The position numbers were made by a program, and so were the translations under genes. The notes below the pieces were generated by a model. The model saw nothing but the letters and a program-made list of their open reading frames with translations, was not told the origin of the DNA and searched no databases. A stretch of 64,000 nucleotides of DNA from JBDTVS01 sp040007095 (GTDB taxonomy: Bacteria; Acidobacteriota; Vicinamibacteria; Vicinamibacterales; CAVVIG01), in contig JBDTVS010000199.1 of assembly GCA_040007095.1 (NCBI GenBank), positions 37,238 through 101,237 on the forward strand. Reading direction: 5' to 3'. Shown here piece by piece: positions 18,118-26,606 of this stretch. The first letter of the stretch is position 1. Each line of letters opens with the position of its first letter.

Positions 18118-18754
18118 CTCGTTGCTCCTCTTGAATTTACGCCAGCCGTCGCGCACAGCGCGATGGCGTGGCCGGCGCCCGGATCGGCGCGTTCATGTGT
18201 AAGTCGGAGCAGCCGGCGAGTTCTCGACATCAATCCGACCCATTCTTGTCTTCTCGCAATAATCCGAGAGCCTGGAGAGCTGCGTTTCGTCCAGTTCCCA
18301 GAAAGGACAGGGTTTTCCTGCTTCGCTTGGCTCGGGGGATAACGAGCAGCGTCGGGCGCTTGATGCCAGCGATGTGTCACGCAAACGCAGAATTTCCCGG
18401 CCAACCTCTTCGATGACATACGTCGAAATCCGCTGGACGCCGCGGTGGCGCGAACTGACGAGGAATCGGTGGGCTTCGGCCCACTTCAGCATCGCAGGGC
18501 AGGTCCCGAGTTGCCAGTCACGGACGACTGGACGATGTGCCCACCGGACTCGGAGATCTCCCGCACAATCGTCCGGCCCTGCCTGGAATAACGCATCAGC
18601 CGTCCGGCCGAGCGCGCGGTTCGACAGTCTGAAGAAGTCGGGCGATCGCGGCTACTGCTGGCTGGTTGTCGCCGGCGCGGTCGTTTTCGTCAGATCCTGC
18701 AGGTCCCACGTCCAGCGGATCTGCGGGTGGTACATCTCGTCCCTAGGAACTAGG
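18118..18754. other. Gene-poor stretch between YCII remnant and dehydrogenase gene
   Basis: About 640 bp hold no recognisable gene. A minus-strand open frame at 18193-18492 (99 residues, beginning MLKWAEAHRFLVSSRHRG) and a 27-residue frame at 18652-18735 (MYHPQIRWTWDLQDLTK..., with AGGGAC upstream) are the only candidates. Neither matches a family I know, and composition here looks less codon-like than in neighbouring genes. It may be decayed coding sequence. Confidence 0.4.
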
Positions 18755-19813
18755 CTAGATTTCTCCGCGGATGGCATCCGCGAGCTCATCTGTCTTTGCG
18801 CTTCCACCCAGATCCGGCGTCCGGCTCTTTCCGTTCGCGATCACGCGCTCGATCGCCCCGACGATCCGGTCGTGCAGGTCGGGCCGGCCAAGGTGATCCA
18901 GCATGAGCGCTCCGGCCCAGATGGCGCCGATCGGGTTCGCGATGCCTTTGCCGGCGATGTCCGGCGCCGAGCCGTGAATCGGTTCGAACATCGACGGATG
19001 CTTGCGCTCGGGGTTGATGTTCGCCCCAGGCGCAATGCCCAGACTGCCCGAAATGGCCGCGCCGAGATCCGTGAGGATGTCGCCAAACAGGTTCGACGCG
19101 ACAATGACGTCGAGCGTCCCGGGGTGGGTGACCATCCGTGCGGCAATCGCATCGACGTAGTACTTGCGGAAGTTGACGGTCGGGTAGTCCTTGCTGACCC
19201 CTTCGGCGACCTCGTCCCAAAGCACCATGCCATAGCGCAGCGCATTGGACTTCGTCGCGCTCTGCAGCATGCGCCGCGGCCGCTTGGCGGCAATCTCGAA
19301 CGCGTAGCGAACGATGCGCTCGATGCCGTGCCGCGTGAAGATCGAGGTCTGCTCCGCCATCTCGTGAGGCGTCCCGGTGTGCAGCCGGCCGCCGACCGCG
19401 GCATACTCGCCCTCGGAGTTCTCCCGCACGCAAATCATGTCGATGTCCGCCGCGCCACGGTTGGCCAACGGCGACGACAAACCCGGCAGCAGCCGCATCG
19501 GCCGCAGGTTGACGTACTGCTCGAATACCTTGCGAAGCGGCAGAATCATGTCGCCGGCGGAAATGTGGTCGGGCACGGTCGGCGCCCCAATCGCGCCGAG
19601 ATAGATCGCGTCGAACTTGGCCAACTGCTCGAACGCGTCTTCGTCGAGCATGCGCTGATGCTTCAGGTAGAACTCGCATCCCCACGGAAAGTTGGTGAAC
19701 GACAGGCTCACGTCGCTGCCGCGCGTCACCGCCTCGAGCGCCGCCATGCCCGCTGGAATCACTTCGCGGCCGATCCCGTCCCCCGCGATCACTGCCACAC
19801 GAAACGTCGTCAT
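18755..19813 (-). CDS. Tartrate / D-malate dehydrogenase-like decarboxylating enzyme
   Basis: This 352-residue member of the isopropylmalate/isocitrate dehydrogenase family has VAVIAGDGIGREVIPAG, GAIGAPTVPDHISAGDMILPLRK and QYVNLRPMRLLPG. The substrate and metal region has DIDMICVRENSEGEYAAVGGR and YYVDAIAARMV, and NLFGDILTDLGAAISGSLGIAPGANI matches the Mg2+/NAD signature. The FPWGCEFYLKH segment and the VPDHIS block fit the tartrate dehydrogenase/DmlA branch rather than LeuB. It probably oxidises and decarboxylates D-malate or tartrate with NAD+. The start has AGGA nine bases upstream. The sodium symporter upstream could supply substrate, but a repeat element separates them. Confidence 0.85.
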   Translation of the reverse strand: MTTFRVAVIAGDGIGREVIPAGMAALEAVTRGSDVSLSFTNFPWGCEFYLKHQRMLDEDAFEQLAKFDAIYLGAIGAPTVPDHISAGDMILPLRKVFEQYVNLRPMRLLPGLSSPLANRGAADIDMICVRENSEGEYAAVGGRLHTGTPHEMAEQTSIFTRHGIERIVRYAFEIAAKRPRRMLQSATKSNALRYGMVLWDEVAEGVSKDYPTVNFRKYYVDAIAARMVTHPGTLDVIVASNLFGDILTDLGAAISGSLGIAPGANINPERKHPSMFEPIHGSAPDIAGKGIANPIGAIWAGALMLDHLGRPDLHDRIVGAIERVIANGKSRTPDLGGSAKTDELADAIRGEI

Positions 19814-19844
19814 TTCTGGGTCCTTTTTGGAGCGCCGAGAATCT

Positions 19845-19890
19845 CTCGGTTTTCTTCGTGATCTTTGTGCGCTTTGTGGTTCATTGTCTA
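19845..19890. repeat. Fragment of ACCACGAAA/ACCACAAAG-type repeat
   Basis: The string TTTTCTTCGTGATCTTTGTG, running into CGCTTTGTGGTTC, is one arm of a repeat type seen more completely at 25989-26080. It lies upstream of the dehydrogenase gene and abuts repeat copy D. Confidence 0.4.
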
Positions 19891-19905
19891 ATTTCGCGAC
19901 GTGCT

Positions 19906-20070
19906 CTTAGGGCCTGCGGCAAAACAAGGTGCACAATTGTGGCCGCCGATGCATCCCGCCGGGCTGCGTTGCTCGTCACTTGCATACGCCCGGTATGCGC
20001 GCTCCTCGCGCCTTGCCGGCGGGCGCCTCGCCGCCCACAATGCACACCTTATTCTGCCGCGGGCCCTTAG
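19906..20070 (+). repeat. Interspersed inverted-repeat element, copy D
   Basis: The ends are about 36-bp imperfect inverted repeats: left CTTAGGGCCTGCGGCAAAAC, right the complement of CTAAGGGCCCGCGGCAGAAT. The core has GCATCCCGCC, GGGCTGCGTTGCTCGTC, GCATACGCCCGGTATGC and CGCGCCTTGCC. The right end supplies the TAA stop of the symporter gene (20067-20069). Confidence 0.9.
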
Positions 20071-21494
20071 TTCCGCCCGGCGGTTTGAGGCGACGCCTCG
20101 CTGCCAGATAGCGTCGTACCGATCGCTAAGCTTATAACCCACGCGACCAGCGAGGCCAGCAGCCCCCCGAACGCAGGGGTGACGGGCCCCCATCCCTGCC
20201 CGGCGGTCAACCCCTGTACTGCCAGCATGCCGCCGACGCCTGCCGCGATCGATCCCAGCGCACCGCCGGCGGTCGTTCGAGGCACGTACAGGCCGGCGAC
20301 GATTGGCACGAACAGGCTGACGCCGAGCAGCGTGTAGAAGATGGTCAGCGATTCGATGACGTCGGCCAGTACGATCGCCAGCGCGACGCCAAACGCACCG
20401 CTGACGACCGTGGTCCATCGCGCAACCTGAAGCACGCGCGCATCACTGGCGGACGGATCGACGAACCGCTTGTAGAGATCCTGCGACAGCGACGTGGTCA
20501 GCATGAACAGGACGGCGTCCGCCGCGCTGATTTCCGCGGAAAACACCGCCGCCAGGCCGAGCGCCCCCACGAGCGGCGGCACCCCGTACATCAGCACCAT
20601 CGGCAGGGCGAGATTCGCGTTCTCGAGCGCCGGAAACGTCCGTCGAGCCACGATGCCGAGCACGGCCGGAACGCCTGCGTAGAGAAACAGTCCACACGCG
20701 TTCAGGCCAACGCCCAGCCGCACGGCCCGATCGTCGCGCGCACCAAAAATCTTCTGTAGCAGGCCCGGCGACACGACAAACGCCGGCACGAGCAGCGGCA
20801 GATACATCAGCCCTGGCGTGTCCCACCGCCAGAACGTCAGGTACGCAGGGTCGTCCGTGTGCACATTCGCCAGAGCGCCCCATCCCCCCGCCATCGATAC
20901 GGCCAACGGGAGCGCCACGGCGAACCCCGCAATTTTGACAATCAATTGCGCCACGTTGACCCAGGCTGCGGTCAGGAGACCGCCGGCGGCAAAGTACACG
21001 CTGATCGCCACGCCACCCACCAGGCAGCCGATGGGGCGCGGGATTCCGGCAACCACATTCAAGATCCAACCGATGGCGGTGAGTTGCGCGGACAGAATGA
21101 AGAGCGACCCGATCCACAGGAGGACAGCGATGACGGCGCGCACGGTCCGGCTGTATCGGTGTTCCAGATAGTCGCCGACCGTGTTCAACCCGCGCGCCGC
21201 CGAGATCTGTCGCATCGCCGGGCCAATCCACAGCGCGAGGACGACCGAGCCGATCGCCGCCGAGCCCACCCACCACCACGCAGCGACGCCGCCGACGTAG
21301 CCGCGCGAAGTCGCGCCCACCGTCGATCCCGCACCGATGTTGGCGGCCAGCATCGTCGAGAAGATGAGGCCCGGTCCCAGTCGCCTGCCGGCGACGAAGA
21401 AGTCAGAGGCGTTCCGCACGCGGCGGCCGATCCACAGTCCAAACGCCATCAGCAGAAGCGAGTAGCAGACCAGGATGGACACGTGCAGGGTCAT
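20067..21494 (-). CDS. Sodium:solute symporter (SSS family)
   Basis: This 475-residue polytopic inner-membrane protein has about 12-13 hydrophobic segments. SSS features include ASDFFVAGRRLGPGLIFSTMLAANIGAGSTVGATSRGY in TM1-2 with the Na2-site region, ISAARGLNTVGDYLEHRYS, and FSAEISAADAVLFMLTTSLSQDLYKRF, the signature near TM8. The substrate is unknown; SSS members carry sugars, amino acids, organic acids and others. The stop codon is provided by repeat copy D, so the last residues may differ from the ancestral C-terminus. Confidence 0.92.
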   Translation of the reverse strand: MTLHVSILVCYSLLLMAFGLWIGRRVRNASDFFVAGRRLGPGLIFSTMLAANIGAGSTVGATSRGYVGGVAAWWWVGSAAIGSVVLALWIGPAMRQISAARGLNTVGDYLEHRYSRTVRAVIAVLLWIGSLFILSAQLTAIGWILNVVAGIPRPIGCLVGGVAISVYFAAGGLLTAAWVNVAQLIVKIAGFAVALPLAVSMAGGWGALANVHTDDPAYLTFWRWDTPGLMYLPLLVPAFVVSPGLLQKIFGARDDRAVRLGVGLNACGLFLYAGVPAVLGIVARRTFPALENANLALPMVLMYGVPPLVGALGLAAVFSAEISAADAVLFMLTTSLSQDLYKRFVDPSASDARVLQVARWTTVVSGAFGVALAIVLADVIESLTIFYTLLGVSLFVPIVAGLYVPRTTAGGALGSIAAGVGGMLAVQGLTAGQGWGPVTPAFGGLLASLVAWVISLAIGTTLSGSEASPQTAGRN

Positions 21495-21593
21495 CGGCAG
21501 TCTCGACGAGGTCTCACGCGCGATCTGCCCAGGGCGTCCCGGGACACATCACCAGACTTCGACACCCGAACATTGCGCGTGCTCGATTCCGCG

Positions 21594-22658
21594 TCATTTT
21601 GTCAGGTCGCGGTACGCCGGAACGCCGGCAACGCTGGTCGCCTGCCGGGCGGCGCGGACGATCGCTTCCGCCATCACGTCGGCGGCCAGCGCGCCGATCT
21701 GTCCCGCATCCGCGGGGCCGGTTCGCGATCCGGTGGCGACGGCAAAGATCGTGTCACCGTCTACCGGCGTATGGACCGGAGCAATCGCGCGGGCGAATCC
21801 GTCGTGAGCCATTTCCGCGACCCGAGTCGCATCGGTCTTGGACAACACCGCGTTGGTGGCGACGATGCCCAGGGTCGTGTTCTGTCCAGGCGTCGCGAAT
21901 CGGATGTCGCCCCTGCGTAACAGCTTGCGCGCGTCGACGAATGTTTTTCCGTCGGCGGCACGCGCCCCCGCGACAATCGCTCCCGTGGCGGGATCGACGA
22001 CATCGCCGAAACCGTTGGTGGCGACGAGCGCAGCCACGGTCACGCCGTTCGGCAACGTAACGGCCGCGCTGCCGATGCCACCCTTCATCGCGCGAGCCCC
22101 CCCGGCCGCTTTGCCGACCGTGGCGCCGGCGCCTGCACCGATGCTGCCTTCGCGCACCGGGGCCGTCGACGCGACCCGCGCCGCCTGGTAGCCGCAGTCG
22201 GCGGCTGGTCGAATCGTGCCGTCGCCCACCGACAAATCGAACAGAGCCGCGGCCGGGACAATCGGCACGTGCGATCGGCCAAACTCGAAGCCGATGCGCC
22301 TCTCCTCGAGATAGCGCATGACGCCGGACGCGGTATCGAGGCCAAAGGCGCTCCCGCCCGACAGCACGATGGCATGCACGATTTGCACGAGGTTGCCTGG
22401 ACGCAGCAGATCGGTTTCCCGTGTCGCGGGTGCCGCGCCGCGAACGTCCACGCCGGCGGTTGCGCCCGCCTCGACAAGGACCACGGTGCACCCTGTCGGC
22501 CTTTGAGCGAGCGTGAAGTGGCCGACTTTGACGCCCGGGACCGCGGTCAGCGTGCGGTTGCTGTTGGCTGGCGCCTGCGCGTACAGCGAAGCGACGCACA
22601 GCACCGACGTCGCCACACCGATCAGCCTTAGCAGCCCGCGATGAAAGCCCGGCTGCAT
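21594..22658 (-). CDS. P1/DmpA-like peptidase (S58), exported
   Basis: About 354 residues. The DmpA/P1 fold is shown by LTAVPGVKVGHFTLAQRPTGCTVVLVE at the start of the mature part, then LRPGNLVQIVHAIVLSGGSAFGLDTASGVMRYLEE. GSIGAGAGATVGKA and MKGGIGSAAVTLPNG follow, where the autoproteolytic nucleophile region lies, and then VVATNAVLS-like segments. The family contains N-terminal nucleophile aminopeptidases. A signal sequence (LLRLIGVATSVLCVASLYAQ) precedes the mature part. The upstream region is repeat copy E: the ATG at 22658 and about ten codons after it come from the repeat. A GTG at 22616 is an alternative but leaves a very short signal peptide. Confidence 0.85.
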   Translation of the reverse strand: MQPGFHRGLLRLIGVATSVLCVASLYAQAPANSNRTLTAVPGVKVGHFTLAQRPTGCTVVLVEAGATAGVDVRGAAPATRETDLLRPGNLVQIVHAIVLSGGSAFGLDTASGVMRYLEERRIGFEFGRSHVPIVPAAALFDLSVGDGTIRPAADCGYQAARVASTAPVREGSIGAGAGATVGKAAGGARAMKGGIGSAAVTLPNGVTVAALVATNGFGDVVDPATGAIVAGARAADGKTFVDARKLLRRGDIRFATPGQNTTLGIVATNAVLSKTDATRVAEMAHDGFARAIAPVHTPVDGDTIFAVATGSRTGPADAGQIGALAADVMAEAIVRAARQATSVAGVPAYRDLTK

Positions 22659-22721
22659 TCGACGGGCGATGCATCCGCGCCCGTCTCGGTGCGACGCCGG
22701 ATTTCCAACACGGGCTGTTAG
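22627..22721 (+). repeat. Interspersed inverted-repeat element, copy E (short form)
   Basis: Only 95 bp. The ends match copies A and C (left CTTAGCAGCCCGCGATGAAA; right the complement of CTAACAGCCCGTGTTGGAAA), but the middle of the core is deleted between GGGCGATGCATCC and GCGCCCGTCTCGG. It overlaps the 5' end of the S58 peptidase gene and lies between divergent genes. Confidence 0.85.
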
Positions 22722-22916
22722 ACGCATGTGCTATCTCCCCGAGAAGTCGTCCGACCAGACCGCGTGCAACGGCCCAAATCAACCGGCGCACTCGGCCGCA
22801 GCGCGTCCCCCCCGCCGCGTCCCCCGCCAATCAGCATTTTTGGAGGGGCCTTGCGGCCTCCGCGGCCTCCCGACCCGGGGCCCTGTCCAACGACCGCGTG
22901 CGGAAACACTCCTCAC

Positions 22917-22922
22917 TATAAT
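22917..22922 (+). promoter_or_regulatory. Consensus -10 box TATAAT before M28 lipoprotein gene
   Basis: A perfect TATAAT ends 9 nt before the ATG at 22932, so transcription would start only two or three bases before the codon. No Shine-Dalgarno sequence is present. No convincing -35 hexamer is seen at 22894-22899. The rest of the 200-bp gap to repeat E shows only a purine/pyrimidine-rich, GC-rich stretch. Confidence 0.5.
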
Positions 22923-22931
22923 CATCACATC

Positions 22932-24641
22932 ATGAGAATGCGCGCACTTGTGCTGGCCCTCCTGTTCGCCACCGCGGCCTGCTCGAGCTCGAAGACGCCG
23001 GAGCCGACTGCCGACAGCACCGCACCGCAGCAGCAGACACCGATCGGTCAGTTGCCGGAGATCGATGGCGACGCCGTCCTGTCGCGTACCAAGACCCTCT
23101 CGTCGGACGCGTATGAGGGCCGAGGCCCCGGTACCAAAGGCGAAACACTCACGGTCAAGTACCTCGTGGATGAATTCACGAAGCTCGGTCTCAAGCCTGG
23201 GAACACCGACGGCACCTACATTCAGAAGGTGCCGCTCGTCGGGATCACTCCTGATGGCGCGCCGCTCGTCTTCAAGAAGGGTGCGCAGGAGCAGCGTCTG
23301 AAATGGCACGACGACGTCGTCGCCTGGACCAAGCACGTCGCCGCCACCGCGAGCCTCGATGATTCGGAACTGGTGTTCGTCGGTTACGGAGTGGTCGCGC
23401 CGGAATTCACGTGGGACGACTACAAGGGGCTCGACGTCAAGGGCAAGACGCTCGTGATGCTCGTCAACGATCCGCCGGTCCCGGACCCCGCCAACGCCGA
23501 CGCGCTCGATCCGCAGACGTTCGGCGGCAAAGCGATGACCTACTACGGCCGCTGGACCTACAAGTACGAGATCGGCAAGGAGAAGGGCGCCGCCGGCGTG
23601 CTGCTCATTCACGAAACCGGGCCGGCCGGATATCCCTTTGATGTGGTGCAGTCGAAGGTCACCGAGCAGTTCGACCTCATCACGCCGGACAAGAATCTCA
23701 GCCGGGTGGCGATCGAGGGCTGGATTACGCTCGATCAGGGCAGGAAGCTCTTGCAGATGGCCGGGCAGGACTTCGAGACGCTGAAGAAGCGGGCCGCGAC
23801 CCGCGACTTCACACCCGTTCCGCTCGGCGTCACGGCGTCGATGACCCTTCACAATACGCTGCGCACGATCGACTCCCGCAACGTCATCGCGAAGCTGGAG
23901 GGGTCGGACCTCCAACTCAAGGACGAGTACGTCGTCTACACCGCGCATTGGGATCACCTGGGCATCGGCACGCCGGTGAACGGCGACCGCATCTACAACG
24001 GCGCCCAGGACAATGCGATCGGCTGCGCCGGTCTTCTCGAGATCGCGCGCGCCTTTACCAGGCTGGCGACGCCGCCAAAGCGGTCGGTGCTGTTCCTCTC
24101 GGTGACGGCGGAGGAGCAGGGCCTCCTGGGGTCGGAGTACTACTCGGTCACTCCGATCTATCCGTTGGCGAAGACGCTGGCCAACATCAACATCGACGGT
24201 TTGAACGTGCACGGCCGAACCAAAGATCTCATCCTGGTCGGCCTCGGCGCGTCGGATCTCGACGACTACGCCAGGGCCGTCGCCGCGGAACAGGGACGCC
24301 TGGTGAAGGCTGACGCCGAACCCGAGAAGGGGTTCTACTATCGCTCCGACCACTTCAACTTCGCGAAACAGGGCGTCCCGGCCCTCGATCCGGACGAGGG
24401 GATCGACTACGTGGGCAAGCCGGCGGACTACGGGCCGAAGATGCGCGAAGACTACACCGAGCACCGCTACCACTCGCCCAGCGACATCGTCCTGGCCGAT
24501 TGGGATTTGAGCGGCGCCCGCGAGGATCTGAAGGTGTTCTTCGCGGTGGGTTACCGCGTCGCGCAGGCGAGCAGATATCCGCAGTGGAAGCCGGGCAACG
24601 AGTTTCGTGCCAAGCGCGACGCGATGTTGAAGAACAACTGA
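22932..24641 (+). CDS. M28 family metallopeptidase lipoprotein with PA domain
   Basis: This 569-residue protein has a lipoprotein signal (MRMRALVLALLFATAACSSS), so it is probably membrane-anchored in the cell envelope. A PA-like insert covers roughly residues 130-260 (VGYGVVAPEFTWDDYKGLDV, GAAGVLLIHETGPAGYPF). The zinc peptidase domain has YTAHWDHLGIG, GAQDNAIGCAGLLEIARAF with the bridging Asp, SVTAEEQGLLGSEYYS with the catalytic and ligand Glu, NINIDGLNVHG and the final His in TEHRYHSPSD. This layout matches PA-domain M28 aminopeptidases. The class III aminotransferase starts 12 nt downstream, so they are probably co-transcribed. Confidence 0.93.
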   Translation: MRMRALVLALLFATAACSSSKTPEPTADSTAPQQQTPIGQLPEIDGDAVLSRTKTLSSDAYEGRGPGTKGETLTVKYLVDEFTKLGLKPGNTDGTYIQKVPLVGITPDGAPLVFKKGAQEQRLKWHDDVVAWTKHVAATASLDDSELVFVGYGVVAPEFTWDDYKGLDVKGKTLVMLVNDPPVPDPANADALDPQTFGGKAMTYYGRWTYKYEIGKEKGAAGVLLIHETGPAGYPFDVVQSKVTEQFDLITPDKNLSRVAIEGWITLDQGRKLLQMAGQDFETLKKRAATRDFTPVPLGVTASMTLHNTLRTIDSRNVIAKLEGSDLQLKDEYVVYTAHWDHLGIGTPVNGDRIYNGAQDNAIGCAGLLEIARAFTRLATPPKRSVLFLSVTAEEQGLLGSEYYSVTPIYPLAKTLANINIDGLNVHGRTKDLILVGLGASDLDDYARAVAAEQGRLVKADAEPEKGFYYRSDHFNFAKQGVPALDPDEGIDYVGKPADYGPKMREDYTEHRYHSPSDIVLADWDLSGAREDLKVFFAVGYRVAQASRYPQWKPGNEFRAKRDAMLKNN

Positions 24642-24653
24642 GGCGAAATCCGA

Positions 24654-25964
24654 ATGACCGGTGACGAAATCATCGCGCTCTCGAAACAGCACACGCTGTT
24701 CGAATGGTCGGCGCAATCGAAAGTCGACCCGATTGCTGTCGCGCGCGCAAAAGGCATCTATTTCTGGACGCCGGAAGGTCAACGCTTCACCGACTTCAAC
24801 AGCCAGTTGATGTGCGTGAACATCGGTCACGGCGACGAGCGCGTGGTCCGCGCCATCCAGGAACAGGCGGCGACGCTCGCCTATGCCAACCCGTTCATGG
24901 CGACCGAGCCACGAGCGCTGCTCGGAAAAAAGCTCGCCGAGATCTGTCCCGGCGATATCGACGTGTTCTTCTTCACCAACGGCGGCGCCGAGGCAAACGA
25001 GAACGCCATCAAGCTGGCGCGTTGGGCCACGGGTCGGCACAAGATTCTGGCGCGATATCGCTCCTACCATGGCGGGACGGCGGGCAGCATCACGCTGACC
25101 GGCGATCCGCGCCGGTGGGCCGCGGAACCGGGCATTCCAGGCGTCGTTCACGTGCTCGACCCGTATCACGGGATCGAGCGCGGGTGGGATTCGGCCGCCC
25201 AGTCGCTGGCGATGCTCGCGGAAGTGATTCAGCTCGAAGGCCCGAACACCATCGCGGCGTTCATTCTCGAGACGGTGACCGGCACCAACGGCGTGCTGGT
25301 GCCACCGGACGGATATCTCCAAGGCGTCCGGGAGTTGTGCACCAAGTACGGCATCCTGATGATCTGCGACGAGGTGATGTCGGGGTTCGGGCGGACCGGC
25401 GAGTGGTTCGCGGTCAATCACTGGCACGTCGTCCCCGACATGCTGACGATGGCGAAAGGATTGACGAGCGCGTACGTACAGCTCGGGGCGCTCGGCATGC
25501 GACGCGGGCTTGCCGACATGTTTCAGGACAAGGTGTTCTACGGAGGCCTCACCTACAACAGTCATCCGCTGGCCTGCGCGGCGGCCCTTGCGACGATTCA
25601 GGTGTACGAGGAAGACGGCTTGCTTGCCAAGGCGCGCGTCCTGGGAGACGTCATGAAGCAGCTGCTTGCGGACCTGGCACGGCGTCATCCATCCGTCGGC
25701 GAAGTGCGTTCGATCGGATTGTTCGGCATCGTCGAGCTGATTCGCGATGCCAAGACGCGACAGCCGTTGGCGCCCTTCAACGGATCTTCTGAGGAGATGG
25801 TGGCTCTCGGCCAATTCTTCAGGCGGGAGGGGCTCTACACGCTGGTCCGCTGGAATTCCTTCTATACCAATCCGCCGCTGTGCATCACGGAAGAGCAGCT
25901 GCGCGAGGGGTTCGCCGTGATCGACCGCGGCCTGGAGATCACAGACCGGGCGGTGCGGACCTAG
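24654..25964 (+). CDS. Class III aminotransferase (omega-amino acid:pyruvate type)
   Basis: This 436-residue PLP enzyme has class III features: NIGHGDERVVRAIQEQ, FFFTNGGAEANENAIKLAR, SYHGGTAGSITLTGDPR, LMICDEVMSGFGRTGEWF with the PLP-ring Asp, and the Schiff-base Lys in PDMLTMAKGLTSAYVQLGA. The closest groups are taurine:pyruvate, beta-alanine:pyruvate and similar omega-transaminases; the substrate cannot be fixed from sequence. It starts 12 nt after the M28 lipoprotein gene. The pairing of a peptidase with an aminotransferase repeats the M49-aminotransferase arrangement at 10.3-13.5 kb. Confidence 0.9.
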   Translation: MTGDEIIALSKQHTLFEWSAQSKVDPIAVARAKGIYFWTPEGQRFTDFNSQLMCVNIGHGDERVVRAIQEQAATLAYANPFMATEPRALLGKKLAEICPGDIDVFFFTNGGAEANENAIKLARWATGRHKILARYRSYHGGTAGSITLTGDPRRWAAEPGIPGVVHVLDPYHGIERGWDSAAQSLAMLAEVIQLEGPNTIAAFILETVTGTNGVLVPPDGYLQGVRELCTKYGILMICDEVMSGFGRTGEWFAVNHWHVVPDMLTMAKGLTSAYVQLGALGMRRGLADMFQDKVFYGGLTYNSHPLACAAALATIQVYEEDGLLAKARVLGDVMKQLLADLARRHPSVGEVRSIGLFGIVELIRDAKTRQPLAPFNGSSEEMVALGQFFRREGLYTLVRWNSFYTNPPLCITEEQLREGFAVIDRGLEITDRAVRT

Positions 25965-25988
25965 TGGCCTGTTCTGCTGGTTTGAAGA

Positions 25989-26080
25989 CTCCAAATGCAA
26001 CCACGAAAACACGAAAGCACGAAAGAGAATCCATGCATTGGTATTTCGTGACTTCGTGCTTTCGTGGCGACGCTTTGGAG
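25989..26080. repeat. ACCACGAAA-type inverted repeat, copy 2 (most complete)
   Basis: The outer arms are CTCCAAA and CTTTGGAG. The inner arms are CCACGAAAACACGAAAGCAC and its near-complement TTCGTGACTTCGTGCTTTCG. The loop is about 18 bp. It fills the gap between the class III aminotransferase and the convergent DUF2569 gene, where it may also act as a hairpin between the two transcripts. Confidence 0.8.
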
Positions 26081-26165
26081 ATTGCGAATACACTCCACTG
26101 GCCGGACAAGCCGCGTGGCGCGCGGTCTCCGGCCGCGACAGTCCTGGTCAGAGCCGGCAGGTCTC

Positions 26166-26606
26166 TCAGTACGGGTTGGGAAATGTGCGTCGGACGCGGC
26201 GCGAGCGCGACAGGTAGGCAATCCATGCCGCGTAGTAGATCAGCGAGACTGCGACGAAGATTGGCGTTTCCCCCGGTCCACGGTTACTCGGGAAGTACGG
26301 CGTGACGTAGACGAACACGTCGGTTGCGGCTGACACGCCGAGCACGACGCGCGCCAGATTGACGGCGCCGTCCCGCCGATTGATCAGTGCCAACCCGGCG
26401 GCCACGCCGAGCCCGGCGACCATGAGACGCAGGAGCAGCACCAGGGCGACGGACACCCCGCCAATCGCGATCGAATCGAGCACGCGGGACGCCGTCAGCC
26501 CCACGACGAACGGCTGCCAAATCATCAGCAGCAGGCAGAGCAGCAGCAGCCACCCTCCAACCCGCGGCGCCGACGCTTGGGTAATTTGATAATCTGATGA
26601 TGGCAA
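26166..26606 (-). CDS. DUF2569-like small membrane protein
   Basis: A 146-residue protein with four predicted membrane segments: GGWLLLLCLLLMIWQPFVVG, IAIGGVSVALVLLLRLMVAGLG, LARVVLGVSAATDVFVYVTPYF and FVAVSLIYYAAWIAYLSRSRR. The VGGWLLLL start and overall spacing resemble DUF2569 proteins, whose role is unknown. The frame opens with TTG at 26606 and no ATG is available, so the start is uncertain. It appears monocistronic. Confidence 0.7.
   Translation of the reverse strand: MPSSDYQITQASAPRVGGWLLLLCLLLMIWQPFVVGLTASRVLDSIAIGGVSVALVLLLRLMVAGLGVAAGLALINRRDGAVNLARVVLGVSAATDVFVYVTPYFPSNRGPGETPIFVAVSLIYYAAWIAYLSRSRRVRRTFPNPY

Noticed and set aside
18374..19861. 495-codon plus-strand open frame opposite the tartrate/malate dehydrogenase gene
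   Set aside because: The dehydrogenase on the minus strand has all family motifs; the plus frame has none and extends into gene-poor DNA.
22779..26093. A 1104-codon open frame on the minus strand
   Set aside because: It is antisense to two well-supported genes (M28 peptidase and class III aminotransferase), rich in Arg/Val/Asp/Leu as expected for a shadow frame in high-GC DNA, and shows no domain.
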